Shown piece after piece: positions 53,452-61,994 of a DNA stretch of 64,000 nucleotides. The stretch spans positions 1-64,000 of the forward strand of contig JAURMR010000041.1 of NCBI GenBank assembly GCA_030830565.1, read 5' to 3'. Numbering within the stretch: position 1 is the stretch's first letter; each line of letters opens with the position of its first letter. The notes under the pieces were generated by a model. That model made no database searches. It worked only from the letters and a program-made list of their open reading frames with translations, and had not been told where the DNA came from. The DNA is from Acidimicrobiales bacterium (GTDB lineage Bacteria > Actinomycetota > Acidimicrobiia > Acidimicrobiales > Acidimicrobilacustridaceae). Position numbers and translations under genes: made by a program.

Positions 53452-54342
53452 TTAGTCCGTTCGATATTGGGTGTCTGTGGTCTCTCCAGAACCGGCGGCC
53501 ACAAGTGGCGAAGATGCCAAAACGGCGATTCCGGCAAGCACGAGGCCGATTCCAGCAAGGGAGCCAAGGAGGTCGCCGATGCTGTGATGGAACCGCTCTT
53601 CGAAAACGACGATGCCGACTGCGCCAGCGACAAGGGGATTGCCGCCAACGAACGGAGCAAGGGCGGCGGCGAGGCTTCCTTGGCGAAATGCGACCTGCTG
53701 GAGAAGGAGTGCTCCGAGTTCGCAGACCCCGAGAAACGCAAGCGCGGGCAGGAAGGTGAGGAGGCCGTTGTGATTTGCCAGATTCGTATCAATGACTTTC
53801 ATCATCACCGCGGCGGAGCCAAGCGAAACGGCTGCGGACGCACCAAAGAGTGAAGCGCGAACGTTTGGTGTCTTGGATCGCATTGCACTGCCGACAAGCA
53901 CTGTCATGACAATTGCAAAAGCGACGACTCCGATTATCGCTGTTCGAGTCGGGAGTTCGTACACGCCATCTTGGGGATCGGCAAAGAGGAGAAACATGAC
54001 GAGGCCGCCAATTGTCGCGATCGCACCGAACCAATCGCGCCGAGAAACCCTTGCATCGGCAACGACAGAGCCCAGGGCGAGGGCGAAGAGAAGCGATGTG
54101 ACCAAGATCGACTCAACCTCGACCAGCGATCCGCGACTCAGGGCACCAGCGTGAAACGCCCCCGAAACTGCGGCCAGGCCAGCACCCAAAAGCCAGATCG
54201 GTTTGCGCGAAAGGATCAAAAGCAATCGCGCCGCGTTTGATGGCGGTGGAGAGACCGAACGTGCGCCGCGACTTTGGAAGACGGCAGCCCCTGCGCCGGT
54301 AATCGCAGCGAGAAGCGCGAGCAAAATCGCGATCGCATTCAT
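53452..54342 (-). CDS. EamA/DMT-type membrane transporter
   Basis: A 296-residue protein with about 9-10 membrane helices and two repeats of an EamA-like unit, short loops and no large soluble part. A helix-ending AGALSRGSLVEVESI and a later QVAFRQGSLAAALAPF are the paired family signatures. Members export metabolites or carry ions (NIPA-like Mg2+ transporters are distant relatives). The substrate is unknown. Its stop lies 114 nt before the P450 start, so the two may be co-transcribed. Confidence 0.75.
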   Translation of the reverse strand: MNAIAILLALLAAITGAGAAVFQSRGARSVSPPPSNAARLLLILSRKPIWLLGAGLAAVSGAFHAGALSRGSLVEVESILVTSLLFALALGSVVADARVSRRDWFGAIATIGGLVMFLLFADPQDGVYELPTRTAIIGVVAFAIVMTVLVGSAMRSKTPNVRASLFGASAAVSLGSAAVMMKVIDTNLANHNGLLTFLPALAFLGVCELGALLLQQVAFRQGSLAAALAPFVGGNPLVAGAVGIVVFEERFHHSIGDLLGSLAGIGLVLAGIAVLASSPLVAAGSGETTDTQYRTD

Positions 54343-54393
54343 GTCGGCAGCGTAGGTCGCAAATGAATCACGAAGCGGAAGGCTGGTCTCTCC

Positions 54394-54399
54394 TACGCT
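54394..54399 (+). promoter_or_regulatory. Candidate -10 box for a leaderless transcript
   Basis: TACGCT ends 6 nt before the ATG at 54406 with no Shine-Dalgarno. Confidence 0.4.
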
Positions 54400-54405
54400 T
54401 CGCCC

Positions 54406-54882
54406 ATGGGCATCTTGGTTCTTCCACTTGTAGTTGTTTTGGCGTGGGTGTTTGCCGCATTCGGTTTGTCGCCGTTTGGGGGAGCATCAGGTGATCAGTT
54501 CGCTGAAGAGGCGATGCGTTGGATGCTGTTTCTTCCCGCCGGTATCCAGTTCATTGTGAGCGGATTCATGCATACGGTTTTCGCGAAGTCGACAGCTGAG
54601 GGCATTGGTTGGAAGACGAATGGTTTCCAATACGAACTCGGATTCGCGTCATGGGGTCTCGGCATCGGCGGAATTCTCGCTGCCTCGCGCGGTTGGGACA
54701 CCTGGCTAATCATGACCGTCGTTGCATCGATGTTTTTGGTGCTCGCTGGTGTCCAACACATCGTGCTGATGGTTCGTGACAAGAACTTCAAGCCAGGCAA
54801 TTCGCTTGTCCTGATTTACGACTTCGGACTTCCCGCGTCGTTGATCGGGCTGCTTATTGCAACCCATTCCTCCATGGCCTAG
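54406..54882 (+). CDS. DUF6790-like small membrane protein
   Basis: A 158-residue protein with four membrane helices (about 2-22, 38-58, 80-121 as two, and 131-152). Features such as FLPAGIQFIVSGFMHTVFA and IGWKTNGFQYELGFA near the middle resemble the DUF6790 family, which has no known function. The family call is from memory and moderate. It is monocistronic and divergent from the DMT transporter. It faces the Tad operon across 41 nt that hold a weak hairpin. Confidence 0.65.
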   Translation: MGILVLPLVVVLAWVFAAFGLSPFGGASGDQFAEEAMRWMLFLPAGIQFIVSGFMHTVFAKSTAEGIGWKTNGFQYELGFASWGLGIGGILAASRGWDTWLIMTVVASMFLVLAGVQHIVLMVRDKNFKPGNSLVLIYDFGLPASLIGLLIATHSSMA

Positions 54883-54923
54883 CTGCTGTCGAGGGCAAAC
54901 GCTCCGTAGGTGCCTCTCAACAA

Positions 54924-55400
54924 CTAACGCTGTTGCACGGCGGCCGTCACCGACGCCTTCACCAGTTGGTCGTCAGGTGCGCCTGGGATGGCGCGGGCAA
55001 AGAGATGCGGCACTCGTTTCGCTAGCGAAACAGTTACGGAACCGTCGGGGTTAATTGTGACGTCCGGACCAGACTCGAGATTGTCGAGAATGCCTTTCGT
55101 GGCGAGCGCTTCGACGGCGATAAGCCACACTCGAGTTGGGTCAAGTTGGTAGCCGCGGCCTGATCGAAATGCAGTTTCATCGAGACCAGCCGTTGCTGCA
55201 TCATTCGCTGCATCAGTTGCCGCAGCGACAAGATCCTGTTGTCCAGCGCGCACTGCAGTGAGATCTACCGTGATCGCGCCTAGTACGAACATGATCAAGA
55301 CAGCGACGGGCATAAGCATGAGTACGGATCCGCGGTCTTTACGCACCCGATGGGACGAGTTAGTTGTTTGTGTACGAATGGCCCTGTGTCGTCTCAGCAT
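54924..55400 (-). CDS. TadE/TadG-like pilus assembly protein (last gene of the Tad operon)
   Basis: A 158-residue protein with one N-terminal membrane segment (about 25-48, RGSVLMLMPVAVLIMFVLG) and a DLTAVRAGQQDLVAAATDAANDAA helix. This is the classic N-terminus of TadG/Rv3654c-type pseudopilins, followed by a small periplasm-like domain. It likely forms minor pilin or the assembly scaffold of the Flp pilus. The ATG at 55400 overlaps the upstream stop by 7 nt. Confidence 0.72.
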   Translation of the reverse strand: MLRRHRAIRTQTTNSSHRVRKDRGSVLMLMPVAVLIMFVLGAITVDLTAVRAGQQDLVAAATDAANDAATAGLDETAFRSGRGYQLDPTRVWLIAVEALATKGILDNLESGPDVTINPDGSVTVSLAKRVPHLFARAIPGAPDDQLVKASVTAAVQQR

Positions 55401-55852
55401 TGTGCATCTCCGGGCAGTCCACTTCGGAATGGATCGATGACTTCGCTCTCCGACGCGATTGCGTCGAATCCGTGACCAAAGCCTCCGATAATTGGAACGC
55501 GAAGTGCGTGCACCGGGTGACGTACCGTGACTGTGACACGGCTGCACCGCGACCAGCCGCGTGATCCGGAGTACCCAATCGAAATAGATGTTGAGTCGGA
55601 GCTTCTTCCTTGTCCCTGAAATGCTTGACGGGCAGCCGATTCCGCACGGGTCTGAGCGGTGGCTTCATCGGGTGCCTCAACAAAAGCGCGCACTGCTTCG
55701 CGTGCAGCACTTGTGGTCGAAAGGTCGGCATCGATGACGCCCCAGACGTTTGCGATGACGAGCATTGCGATGACGAAGGTCAGAATGCCGAAGGGAATAG
55801 CCTCGATCCCGCCCACCTGTCCCTTGTCGCCAGTCAGCCGTTCGCGACTCAT
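55394..55852 (-). CDS. TadE-like pilus assembly protein
   Basis: A 152-residue protein with a short cytoplasmic tail (SRERLTGDKGQVGG), one membrane helix (IEAIPFGILTFVIAMLVIANVW, about 15-36) and an extracytoplasmic domain starting AREAVRAFVEA. The helix followed by a D-x-x-x-x-x-x-A-R-E-A-V pattern is that of TadE-like pseudopilins. It overlaps the upstream gene by ATGA. Two Cys are in the C-terminal part. It is a probable minor pilin or assembly factor. Confidence 0.7.
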   Translation of the reverse strand: MSRERLTGDKGQVGGIEAIPFGILTFVIAMLVIANVWGVIDADLSTTSAAREAVRAFVEAPDEATAQTRAESAARQAFQGQGRSSDSTSISIGYSGSRGWSRCSRVTVTVRHPVHALRVPIIGGFGHGFDAIASESEVIDPFRSGLPGDAQC

Positions 55853-56274
55853 TGCATTTGCTCCACACGGACACGAACAGTCCGCTCGATGCGGGGGGCC
55901 CCGCCTCGTTTGAGGTTTTCCCAAAGAAACCCTGGAGGCTGAGCGCGCACCGTGACTGCGACGGTGTCCCACGTGCTTGCCGACCAATCGAGCTCAACTC
56001 GGTTCCCGAAGGAGCCGAGTTGTGAGCGAATCGTGTCTTCGGCACGAGATCGAGCCTCGTCAGGCACGGGCGAGGAATCGTGTGATGTTCGAGCGCCGGC
56101 CACGAGACGCGCTCCTTCGTAGGCGGCGCTTGTGGTCGCGGATCGTGCATAGAGCGCGATCAATGTCTGTGTAGCGAACAGCAGTAGTGCGAGAAAGACG
56201 AGGAGTCCTGCGATCGTCGAGATGAGGCCGGCCCCGGTGTCAGAGCCGACCTCATTCTTCCGACCTGACGTCAT
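55849..56274 (-). CDS. TadE-like pilus assembly protein
   Basis: A 141-residue protein: a short basic N-terminus, a membrane helix at about 15-42 (GAGLISTIAGLLVFLALLLFATQ), then ARSATTSAAYEGARLVAG, the TadE-family stretch, and an extracytoplasmic sheet region. The ATG at 56274 overlaps the pilin gene stop (ATGA), so this minor pilin follows the major pilin in one message. Confidence 0.7.
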   Translation of the reverse strand: MTSGRKNEVGSDTGAGLISTIAGLLVFLALLLFATQTLIALYARSATTSAAYEGARLVAGARTSHDSSPVPDEARSRAEDTIRSQLGSFGNRVELDWSASTWDTVAVTVRAQPPGFLWENLKRGGAPRIERTVRVRVEQMQ

Positions 56275-56495
56275 TCGGATCCGATCTGGGTGATCTTGTC
56301 GTTTGTCGTCGCTTCGGTGGTCTTCCACATCTGCTGGAAGCCAACCCACATCGCGGCTCCGAGGAAGGCCATGATCAATACGGCAATTGCAGCGGAGATG
56401 ACCCCCTCGCCGCGTTCGCCTTTCAATCGTCGGCGTCGTTCGGCGCTTTTCGGAACACCGATGTCGTTCGTTGTCTCGGGGTGCTGTTCTTCCAT
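56271..56495 (-). CDS. Flp-like pilin
   Basis: A 74-residue protein, the size of Flp major pilins: a 30-residue charged leader, then RGEGVISAAIAVLIMAFLG beginning a single hydrophobic helix, then a short polar tail. Prepilin peptidase would cut after a Gly before this helix, but the Flp Glu-Tyr pair (G-x4-EY) is missing, so it is a divergent pilin. AAGGAG sits at ideal distance from its ATG, and a 53-nt gap separates it from tadC, unlike the coupled genes around it. This allows higher expression. Confidence 0.65.
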   Translation of the reverse strand: MEEQHPETTNDIGVPKSAERRRRLKGERGEGVISAAIAVLIMAFLGAAMWVGFQQMWKTTEATTNDKITQIGSE

Positions 56496-56548
56496 GACTG
56501 CTCCTTGTTGATTTTGTGGGAATGACTGCAAGAAACGAGGGCGCTGGT

Positions 56549-57448
56549 TTAGGTGGATGTGAAAAGTCGAAGTGCTTCGGTGAATGGGACAGCGAGAAAC
56601 AAGAGCCCAGGTACCAACGTTGCGACTGTCACGGGAATCCAAACCTGTTGCGCGCGTTTCTCAATCGTTTCAACGAGATCCCGATGGACTTCGGCTCGAA
56701 CGGCGCGAGCTTCCTGAGTGATGAGGTGGCCAAGGTCGCTGGCGTCGCGGTTCAGTGCGAGCACGCCAACAAGTCGTCCGACCGCTGGGACGTCTGCCGT
56801 TGAAGCCCACTCGCGAAGTGCAGAGTTCTCGTCGATGCCATGGGTGATTCGAGTCATGACTCGTCGGAGATCTTGAGCAACTGCTCCGGAGGAACGTCGG
56901 GAGAGTCGTTGCAGAGCTGCTCCTAATGAGTAGCCAGCCGAGAGCAACATTCCGAGTTGTTCGCTCACGACCGGCAACTCAAGGATGAGCGATCGTTTCC
57001 ATTGATTTGAGCGTTTTGAGAGTTGAGACTCGATGACGAGGAACGTGAGTGCGGGGGCTCCAGCGAGGAGAAGCACCAAAAGAGCAGGTGGAGGCGAGAT
57101 TGCTAAAACCGTGAGAACTGCCACACTCATCGAGGCGGTTGCCCAACCAAGTTGGCGAAGTCGGAATTCGGTTGGGTCAAGAGTGCTGTGGATCCGTTCG
57201 AGTCTCGTTGCAAGGTCCTCGTTGACGCCGGCGAACTTCGCTAGTGCTGCGCCAGAGTCCCGAGCGAGTGGTCCGAGTAGTTGGACAAGTGCGTTTCCGT
57301 CATTGGTGGCGGTGGGAACCGAAAGTCCAAAGACGTACGGTCGAACTCTGTCGACGAGAGGACGTCGTCTGAACCAGCGCAATTGGCCGAAGAGCAGTGT
57401 GAGACCAAGCCAAGCGAACAGGAGGGAAAATGCGAGTGGCTGCTTCAT
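56549..57448 (-). CDS. tadC: Tad pilus inner-membrane platform protein TadC
   Basis: A 299-residue T2SSF-domain protein. Membrane segments are near 5-22, 105-140 and at the C-terminus (VTVATLVPGLLFLAVPF), with the cytoplasmic T2SSF domain containing LELPVVSEQLGMLLSAGYSLGAALQRL. It forms the platform that the CpaF ATPase works on. It overlaps tadB by ATGA. Confidence 0.85.
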   Translation of the reverse strand: MKQPLAFSLLFAWLGLTLLFGQLRWFRRRPLVDRVRPYVFGLSVPTATNDGNALVQLLGPLARDSGAALAKFAGVNEDLATRLERIHSTLDPTEFRLRQLGWATASMSVAVLTVLAISPPPALLVLLLAGAPALTFLVIESQLSKRSNQWKRSLILELPVVSEQLGMLLSAGYSLGAALQRLSRRSSGAVAQDLRRVMTRITHGIDENSALREWASTADVPAVGRLVGVLALNRDASDLGHLITQEARAVRAEVHRDLVETIEKRAQQVWIPVTVATLVPGLLFLAVPFTEALRLFTST

Positions 57449-58329
57449 GACGCGAAGACTCGATCCTCAGTGGGCAGACGTAACATTCGCCCGGCCCAGC
57501 GCCAGCACACCGCCATCATCGCAAGCGCGGTCAGAACGGCGAGTTGGCCGAGCGGAGTGATGTACGCACTCCTACCGTTTCCGACTGCGAGTCCAGCAGC
57601 GGCCATCCCGAGCGGAACAAGCAACACGAATCGACGAGCAAAGCGAACACCCGATTGGCGGGCGCGAACGTCTTTTCGGTAGGCGACATCATCGCGTCGG
57701 TCTTGGGCAAGATCGGCCAGACGGCGGTCGATTCCCGTTCCTCCGAGTTCATGCGCAATGAGGAGGGTCTCGCAGGTTGCGTCGCAGGTTGGATCAGCGA
57801 GTTGGTCGCGCAGAACCCGCAATGTCTTTTCGAAGTCAGTTGTAAGCATCCATTCCCGAAGTGCAGATTCAAATGCTGGACGCATGATTTCGGGCCCTGC
57901 CGCCCCGACCTCGAACAGTGCCTGTGGCAGCGAACGCCCTACTGAAGAAGTGAGTAGTCGTAGTTCCTCAATCATTCGCGGCCACGCGTCTTGCGCAATT
58001 GCAAGATGATTGCGACGGCGCTGTCGATACGCCGCTATCGGAAACGACGCAGCAAAGAACCCCCCGGCCAGCATTGGAAGCACAGAACCAAAAAGTGCGA
58101 GTGCCAGGAGTGCGCCCAAGAGAAACATCGAGCTCATTGCGAGGAGAAATTCGCTTATGCCCACCGAGCCGAGCCCGGCTTGGTTCATCCATTCGGAACT
58201 TGTGAGTCGACGACGATGTTCTTTCGTTGCTGTTGGCGCCGGTGCTACTCCCGACCAACCCAGTAGGTGTGCGGTGTAGAGGAGATGAGTGCCGTAACCA
58301 GCGATGACCGCAAGCAACAGCGCTGTCAT
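57445..58329 (-). CDS. tadB: Tad pilus inner-membrane platform protein TadB
   Basis: A 294-residue T2SSF protein: an N-terminal helix, a helix pair near 62-97, the domain WPRMIEELRLLTSSVGRSLPQALFE and a C-terminal helix pair. It is the partner of TadC in the platform. Two Cys in PTCDATCET are unusual for the family's cytoplasmic domain. It overlaps both neighbours by ATGA. Confidence 0.85.
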   Translation of the reverse strand: MTALLLAVIAGYGTHLLYTAHLLGWSGVAPAPTATKEHRRRLTSSEWMNQAGLGSVGISEFLLAMSSMFLLGALLALALFGSVLPMLAGGFFAASFPIAAYRQRRRNHLAIAQDAWPRMIEELRLLTSSVGRSLPQALFEVGAAGPEIMRPAFESALREWMLTTDFEKTLRVLRDQLADPTCDATCETLLIAHELGGTGIDRRLADLAQDRRDDVAYRKDVRARQSGVRFARRFVLLVPLGMAAAGLAVGNGRSAYITPLGQLAVLTALAMMAVCWRWAGRMLRLPTEDRVFAS

Positions 58330-59594
58330 CGAAGCACCGATCCGAGATCTTCGCCTGCACTAGCGAAAAGCGTCGATAGTCGTTGTGGCACGAGTCCTGT
58401 CCAGATCAGCGGATCGTTCGGTGATTCGCGGGTGTAGAGATCGGTGACGGTGAATGCTCCGCTCGTCGCATCAACGAGTTGTTCCTCTACGGCAATGATT
58501 TCGTTCACTTTCGGACCGGTTGTGGTCCGTTGGCTGAACACGACGATGTCGATGGCATCAGAGACCAGTGTCGTGAGTGCCCCATGCGGCAGTGATCCGG
58601 CGTCGGAAAGTTCCGCCAGGAATCGCAAACGAGAAAGTGCCCCTCGTGCATGAGCTGAATGAATGGTCGTAAAGCCAGTGATGCCAGAGGAGAGGGTAAG
58701 TAGAAGGGGGAGTGCTTCTCGATCGCGGACTTCACCGACCACAGCAACATCTGGAGCCATTCGGAGAAATCCTGAAACAAGCCGCCGAAGATCAATCGCC
58801 GGTCTGTCGGCACGGGCAGCGCGGGTTTGCATACTGGCCACGTTCGGGAGAGGTGCATCGACCTCAAAGACTTCTTCGGCGATGACAACACGTTTCGCAG
58901 GGTGGAGTTCGCCTAGGCAACAAGACAGAAGTGTGGTCTTCCCTGAACCGGGAGCACCCGCGAAGAGGGCAGTTGTCCCACAGCGAATCGCAGCAGCAAG
59001 AAAGGTCGCTGCGCTCGAACTCAGCGTGTCGGTAGAAACAAGTTGTTCGAGCCGTGTGAACGGCACGCCCGTGAAGCGCCGAATGTTGACCATGAGGTGG
59101 CCGCCACGAGAAAGATCGCCGTGGACAATGTGCAGCCGAGAACCATCATCAAGCTGCGCGTCTTGTAGGCCCTCGGTGGCGTCAAGTTTGCGGTGACTCG
59201 TTGAAGAGTCGTCGAGAAGTTTGGTGAGTGTGCGAATGACGTGCTCATCGTCGTGGAACGTTTCATGGTGGTAGCCGTTCGTACCGCGATGACGCTTCAC
59301 AAAAATTTCTGTCGGTGCGTTAATTTCGATCTCCCAAACGTCGGGATCGTTGAGCAAATCAGTGAGTGGTCCGTATTGCACGAGATTTCGCCAGGCGCGC
59401 GACGCAAGAGTTTCAGGATTCGTGATTGCAATCGACCGTCGGCCGTGACGCACGTCGTCATCCCATCGACGCAACTCTTCATCGATGAGGGCTCGTAAGC
59501 GTTCGTGGCCGCCGGGAGATGCGAGGTCGATGGCGTCATTCTTTGCGCGAGCCTGGACTGATGTTTCAACATCAATGAGTGGTGCGATGTTCAT
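58326..59594 (-). CDS. cpaF: Tad pilus ATPase CpaF/TadA
   Basis: A 422-residue secretion ATPase. The Walker A is GAPGSGKTT (213-221), Walker B-type VVGEVRD (286-291) and HSAHARGA near 312-319. The Glu-box reads IAEEVFEV, a variant of the usual TIEDxxEL. The N-terminal domain contains INAPTEIFVKRHRG, typical of the CpaF family. It powers pilin extrusion or retraction in the cytosol. The first and last codons overlap its neighbours (ATGA). Confidence 0.93.
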   Translation of the reverse strand: MNIAPLIDVETSVQARAKNDAIDLASPGGHERLRALIDEELRRWDDDVRHGRRSIAITNPETLASRAWRNLVQYGPLTDLLNDPDVWEIEINAPTEIFVKRHRGTNGYHHETFHDDEHVIRTLTKLLDDSSTSHRKLDATEGLQDAQLDDGSRLHIVHGDLSRGGHLMVNIRRFTGVPFTRLEQLVSTDTLSSSAATFLAAAIRCGTTALFAGAPGSGKTTLLSCCLGELHPAKRVVIAEEVFEVDAPLPNVASMQTRAARADRPAIDLRRLVSGFLRMAPDVAVVGEVRDREALPLLLTLSSGITGFTTIHSAHARGALSRLRFLAELSDAGSLPHGALTTLVSDAIDIVVFSQRTTTGPKVNEIIAVEEQLVDATSGAFTVTDLYTRESPNDPLIWTGLVPQRLSTLFASAGEDLGSVLR

Positions 59595-60895
59595 GCTGTC
59601 CTTCCAAGGTGTCCTGGAACTACGGCAATTGGGGCTGGTTGGAATGCCATTTCTGATCCTGTGGGTTCAATGACTCGGAGCAGATCAGTGACCGCTGCAG
59701 TGATTGAACTGAACGCAGAACGTGGGAGCGGGCTTCCATCGTGGAGTAAAGGTTCGAGGTCTCGACGGAAAGGAACCATCACTGGGGTGGGAAGTTCGTG
59801 CGACGGGAGCGCTTCGCGAAAGAGGCGCGCGAGTGTCCGATTGAGTTCCGAACGTTGGCGCGTTGATCGTGGTGCACCTAAGACAACGAGCAGAATGCGG
59901 CTTGTCTCGACACCGATCTCGGCAAGGTCGCGGAGAGTTTGGAGCGTTCGACGGACGCCGACGATTCCGGGACGAGTGGTGAGCACGACGAGGTCGGCGT
60001 GAGCAGCAAGTTCTCTCGAGAGCAAATTCCGATCTTCAACATCGATAGATCCGGTTTGCTGTTCACCTTCGAAGTCTGCGTCGGCATCTGCGAGGACTAC
60101 GTCGTAGCAGCGATGGATCGAAGCCAACGCTGCCAATGTGGTGCGTCGTCGAAGTGTTGACCAGTCCTGATGCCGGCGAAGGCCCGGGAGGACGTCATAG
60201 CCATGTTTGGGGCTAAACCAAAAGTGATTTCGGACTTCGTCGTTTGACGGATTGGTTGTTCGATGGAGGTCGACGAGTTCCTGAAGACCTGGGACGACGT
60301 CACCCAGGTCATGGAGGAGCGCTTGGTCTCCGTTGAGGCTTGTGTCGATAAGGGCGACCCGTGACCCAGATGAACCGCAAAGAATTGGTGGGTTCTCTGC
60401 GAGATGTGTAGCGAGGGCCATGGCGGTGGTCGACGTACCGGTTCCTCCGTGTCCGAGAACTGTGATGAGGAGGCCACTCGCCGAAGGAACGGAACCGGAG
60501 TGGGGTTGTTGTCTTGGAGTTGGTCGATCGATTCCAATCGCGTGGTCACGAAGCGCAGAAAGAAGCTGATCGGGCCCGACGGGTTTGGTCAAGGTGCATA
60601 CCGCTCCGAGCGAAATCCAGTCTCGACGCGCGGACGTCTCAGTGATAACGATCGGGGCGCAACCTGCTTCACGGGCCGAATCAATGATGTCTCGATCGAT
60701 GCCAACGCAATCCTCTCCGAGGAGTACGGCGGAATGGCGTCGATTGGAAAGCAGGCGGGAACGGACCTCGTCGACGGAGACACATCGAATGAATTCAAGG
60801 GGCAGGGTCGATGAGTTTGCCCAGCTCCCAACATCGGCCAACCATGAGGTGCGTGGACGCGCAACCCCGAGGACAATGAAGTGTTCGTCGATCAT
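59591..60895 (-). CDS. cpaE: CpaE/TadZ-like pilus localisation ATPase (degenerate P loop)
   Basis: A 434-residue protein: an N-terminal receiver-like domain (about 1-120) and a MinD/ParA-type domain from about 140. The P loop reads GHGGTGTSTT where canonical MinD proteins have KGGxGKT/S, so both lysines are missing; DTSLNGDQALL and a late VLTTRPGIVGVRR follow. TadZ/CpaE proteins mark the cell position of the Tad machine and commonly have weakened ATPase sites. It lies between cpaB and cpaF with ATGA overlaps. Confidence 0.8.
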   Translation of the reverse strand: MIDEHFIVLGVARPRTSWLADVGSWANSSTLPLEFIRCVSVDEVRSRLLSNRRHSAVLLGEDCVGIDRDIIDSAREAGCAPIVITETSARRDWISLGAVCTLTKPVGPDQLLSALRDHAIGIDRPTPRQQPHSGSVPSASGLLITVLGHGGTGTSTTAMALATHLAENPPILCGSSGSRVALIDTSLNGDQALLHDLGDVVPGLQELVDLHRTTNPSNDEVRNHFWFSPKHGYDVLPGLRRHQDWSTLRRRTTLAALASIHRCYDVVLADADADFEGEQQTGSIDVEDRNLLSRELAAHADLVVLTTRPGIVGVRRTLQTLRDLAEIGVETSRILLVVLGAPRSTRQRSELNRTLARLFREALPSHELPTPVMVPFRRDLEPLLHDGSPLPRSAFSSITAAVTDLLRVIEPTGSEMAFQPAPIAVVPGHLGRTA

Positions 60896-61644
60896 GGTCG
60901 TACTGCCGATGATCGGGCGAGAGGACCGGTTGTTGAAGACCGAGTGCCGGCGGTGTCGCCAGCGAGTGTGGATCTGACGACGGTGATTGACGCGATTTGA
61001 GCGGCGTGTGCTGCGTCGAGAAGTTGATCGGCGGAACTCAGGGCCAGGGTGATGATGAGTTTGCCGGAGTTGCCGAGAGTTCCGGTTTTTGCATCGGTGA
61101 TTCTGATGACGTTCGCGTCCCGAGCCAGAACCGTTGTTGTTGCATCGGAGGCCGACCCGTAGGTGGCGAGAACATCGACGCGTTCACCGGAGCGGAGGTC
61201 GCCGTTGAGAGCTCGGTCTCGATCGACCGGAAACGAGAATTCCCTCGTTGGTTCGGGCGGTCCGCCAGTGAAGACTGCGCTTTGTTGGAGAAGTTCGCCC
61301 TGTCCAATCGGGGCGAGCGCAACTGCGCCAATGACCAAATCAATCGAAGTGAATCCGGGGAGAGAATCGGCGGTTCTTTTGTCAATAGCCATCGTCGTAA
61401 GCGACGAACTGTCAAGTCGTTCGCCCGCAGCAAGTGGACGGCGAGAAATGACGACTGACTGTTGTGGCGTGCCACCGGCTCCGGTGACGGTGAGGAATGC
61501 AGCGAGTGCTGCAGCACTGACGAGGAGTCCGCCGACGATGGTTCGACTGTTTGGTTTCTGGGGGAGTCGGATGCTTGTGTGTCGACTCAACGTTGTGGAT
61601 GGGTGTTGAAGTGTTTCGGGGGATGTCGTAGTGGAACGGCGCAT
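60892..61644 (-). CDS. cpaB: CpaB/RcpC-like pilus assembly protein (SAF domain)
   Basis: A 250-residue protein: a 33-residue basic N-terminus, one membrane helix at about 35-55, a SAF domain (VVISRRPLAAGERLDSSSLTTM) and a C-terminal RcpC/CpaB-like domain (GDLRSGERVDVLATYG, NVIRIT). CpaB assists Flp pilus assembly outside the membrane. It is the first gene of the operon; the promoter should lie in the 125 bp shared with the divergent HTH gene. Confidence 0.82.
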   Translation of the reverse strand: MRRSTTTSPETLQHPSTTLSRHTSIRLPQKPNSRTIVGGLLVSAAALAAFLTVTGAGGTPQQSVVISRRPLAAGERLDSSSLTTMAIDKRTADSLPGFTSIDLVIGAVALAPIGQGELLQQSAVFTGGPPEPTREFSFPVDRDRALNGDLRSGERVDVLATYGSASDATTTVLARDANVIRITDAKTGTLGNSGKLIITLALSSADQLLDAAHAAQIASITVVRSTLAGDTAGTRSSTTGPLARSSAVRP

Positions 61645-61769
61645 CTCGATTGATCTCCGGTCATGTCACCTGTCGTGGGGGTGGCAAGGTACGGGTGTCG
61701 AAGTTTCAGGGGAAGAGGTCGTGCGGCCCATTTCTTCAAGCAGGCTCTTCCCGTACCTTCGTCAATCTG

Positions 61770-61994
61770 ATGAGTGATGCGATCGAATGGATGAGCACAG
61801 CAGACGCAGCGGAGTACCTCGGTGTCCAGTCGCGCACGCTTTATCGATTCATTGACGAGGGTCGGCTGCCGGCGTATCGATTTGGGCGTGTGATCCGATT
61901 GAAGCGCGGCGATGTTGACGATTTCGTTCAATCATGCCGGATCGAACCGGGAACGCTTATTGAGAGCTCGTCGATTGCATCGACGACGGCGTAG
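61770..61994 (+). CDS. Excisionase-type helix-turn-helix protein
   Basis: A 74-residue MerR/excisionase-like DNA-binding protein with MSTADAAEYLGVQSRTLYRFI as the helix-turn-helix and the wing YRFGRVIRLKRGDVDDFV. The ATG at 61770 was chosen as the family N-terminus; upstream frame lacks similarity. It is divergent from the Tad operon and could regulate it, but excisionase-like genes also occur alone. Its last 67 bp overlap the 3' end of the opposite-strand gene, which is unusual. Confidence 0.7.
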   Translation: MSDAIEWMSTADAAEYLGVQSRTLYRFIDEGRLPAYRFGRVIRLKRGDVDDFVQSCRIEPGTLIESSSIASTTA

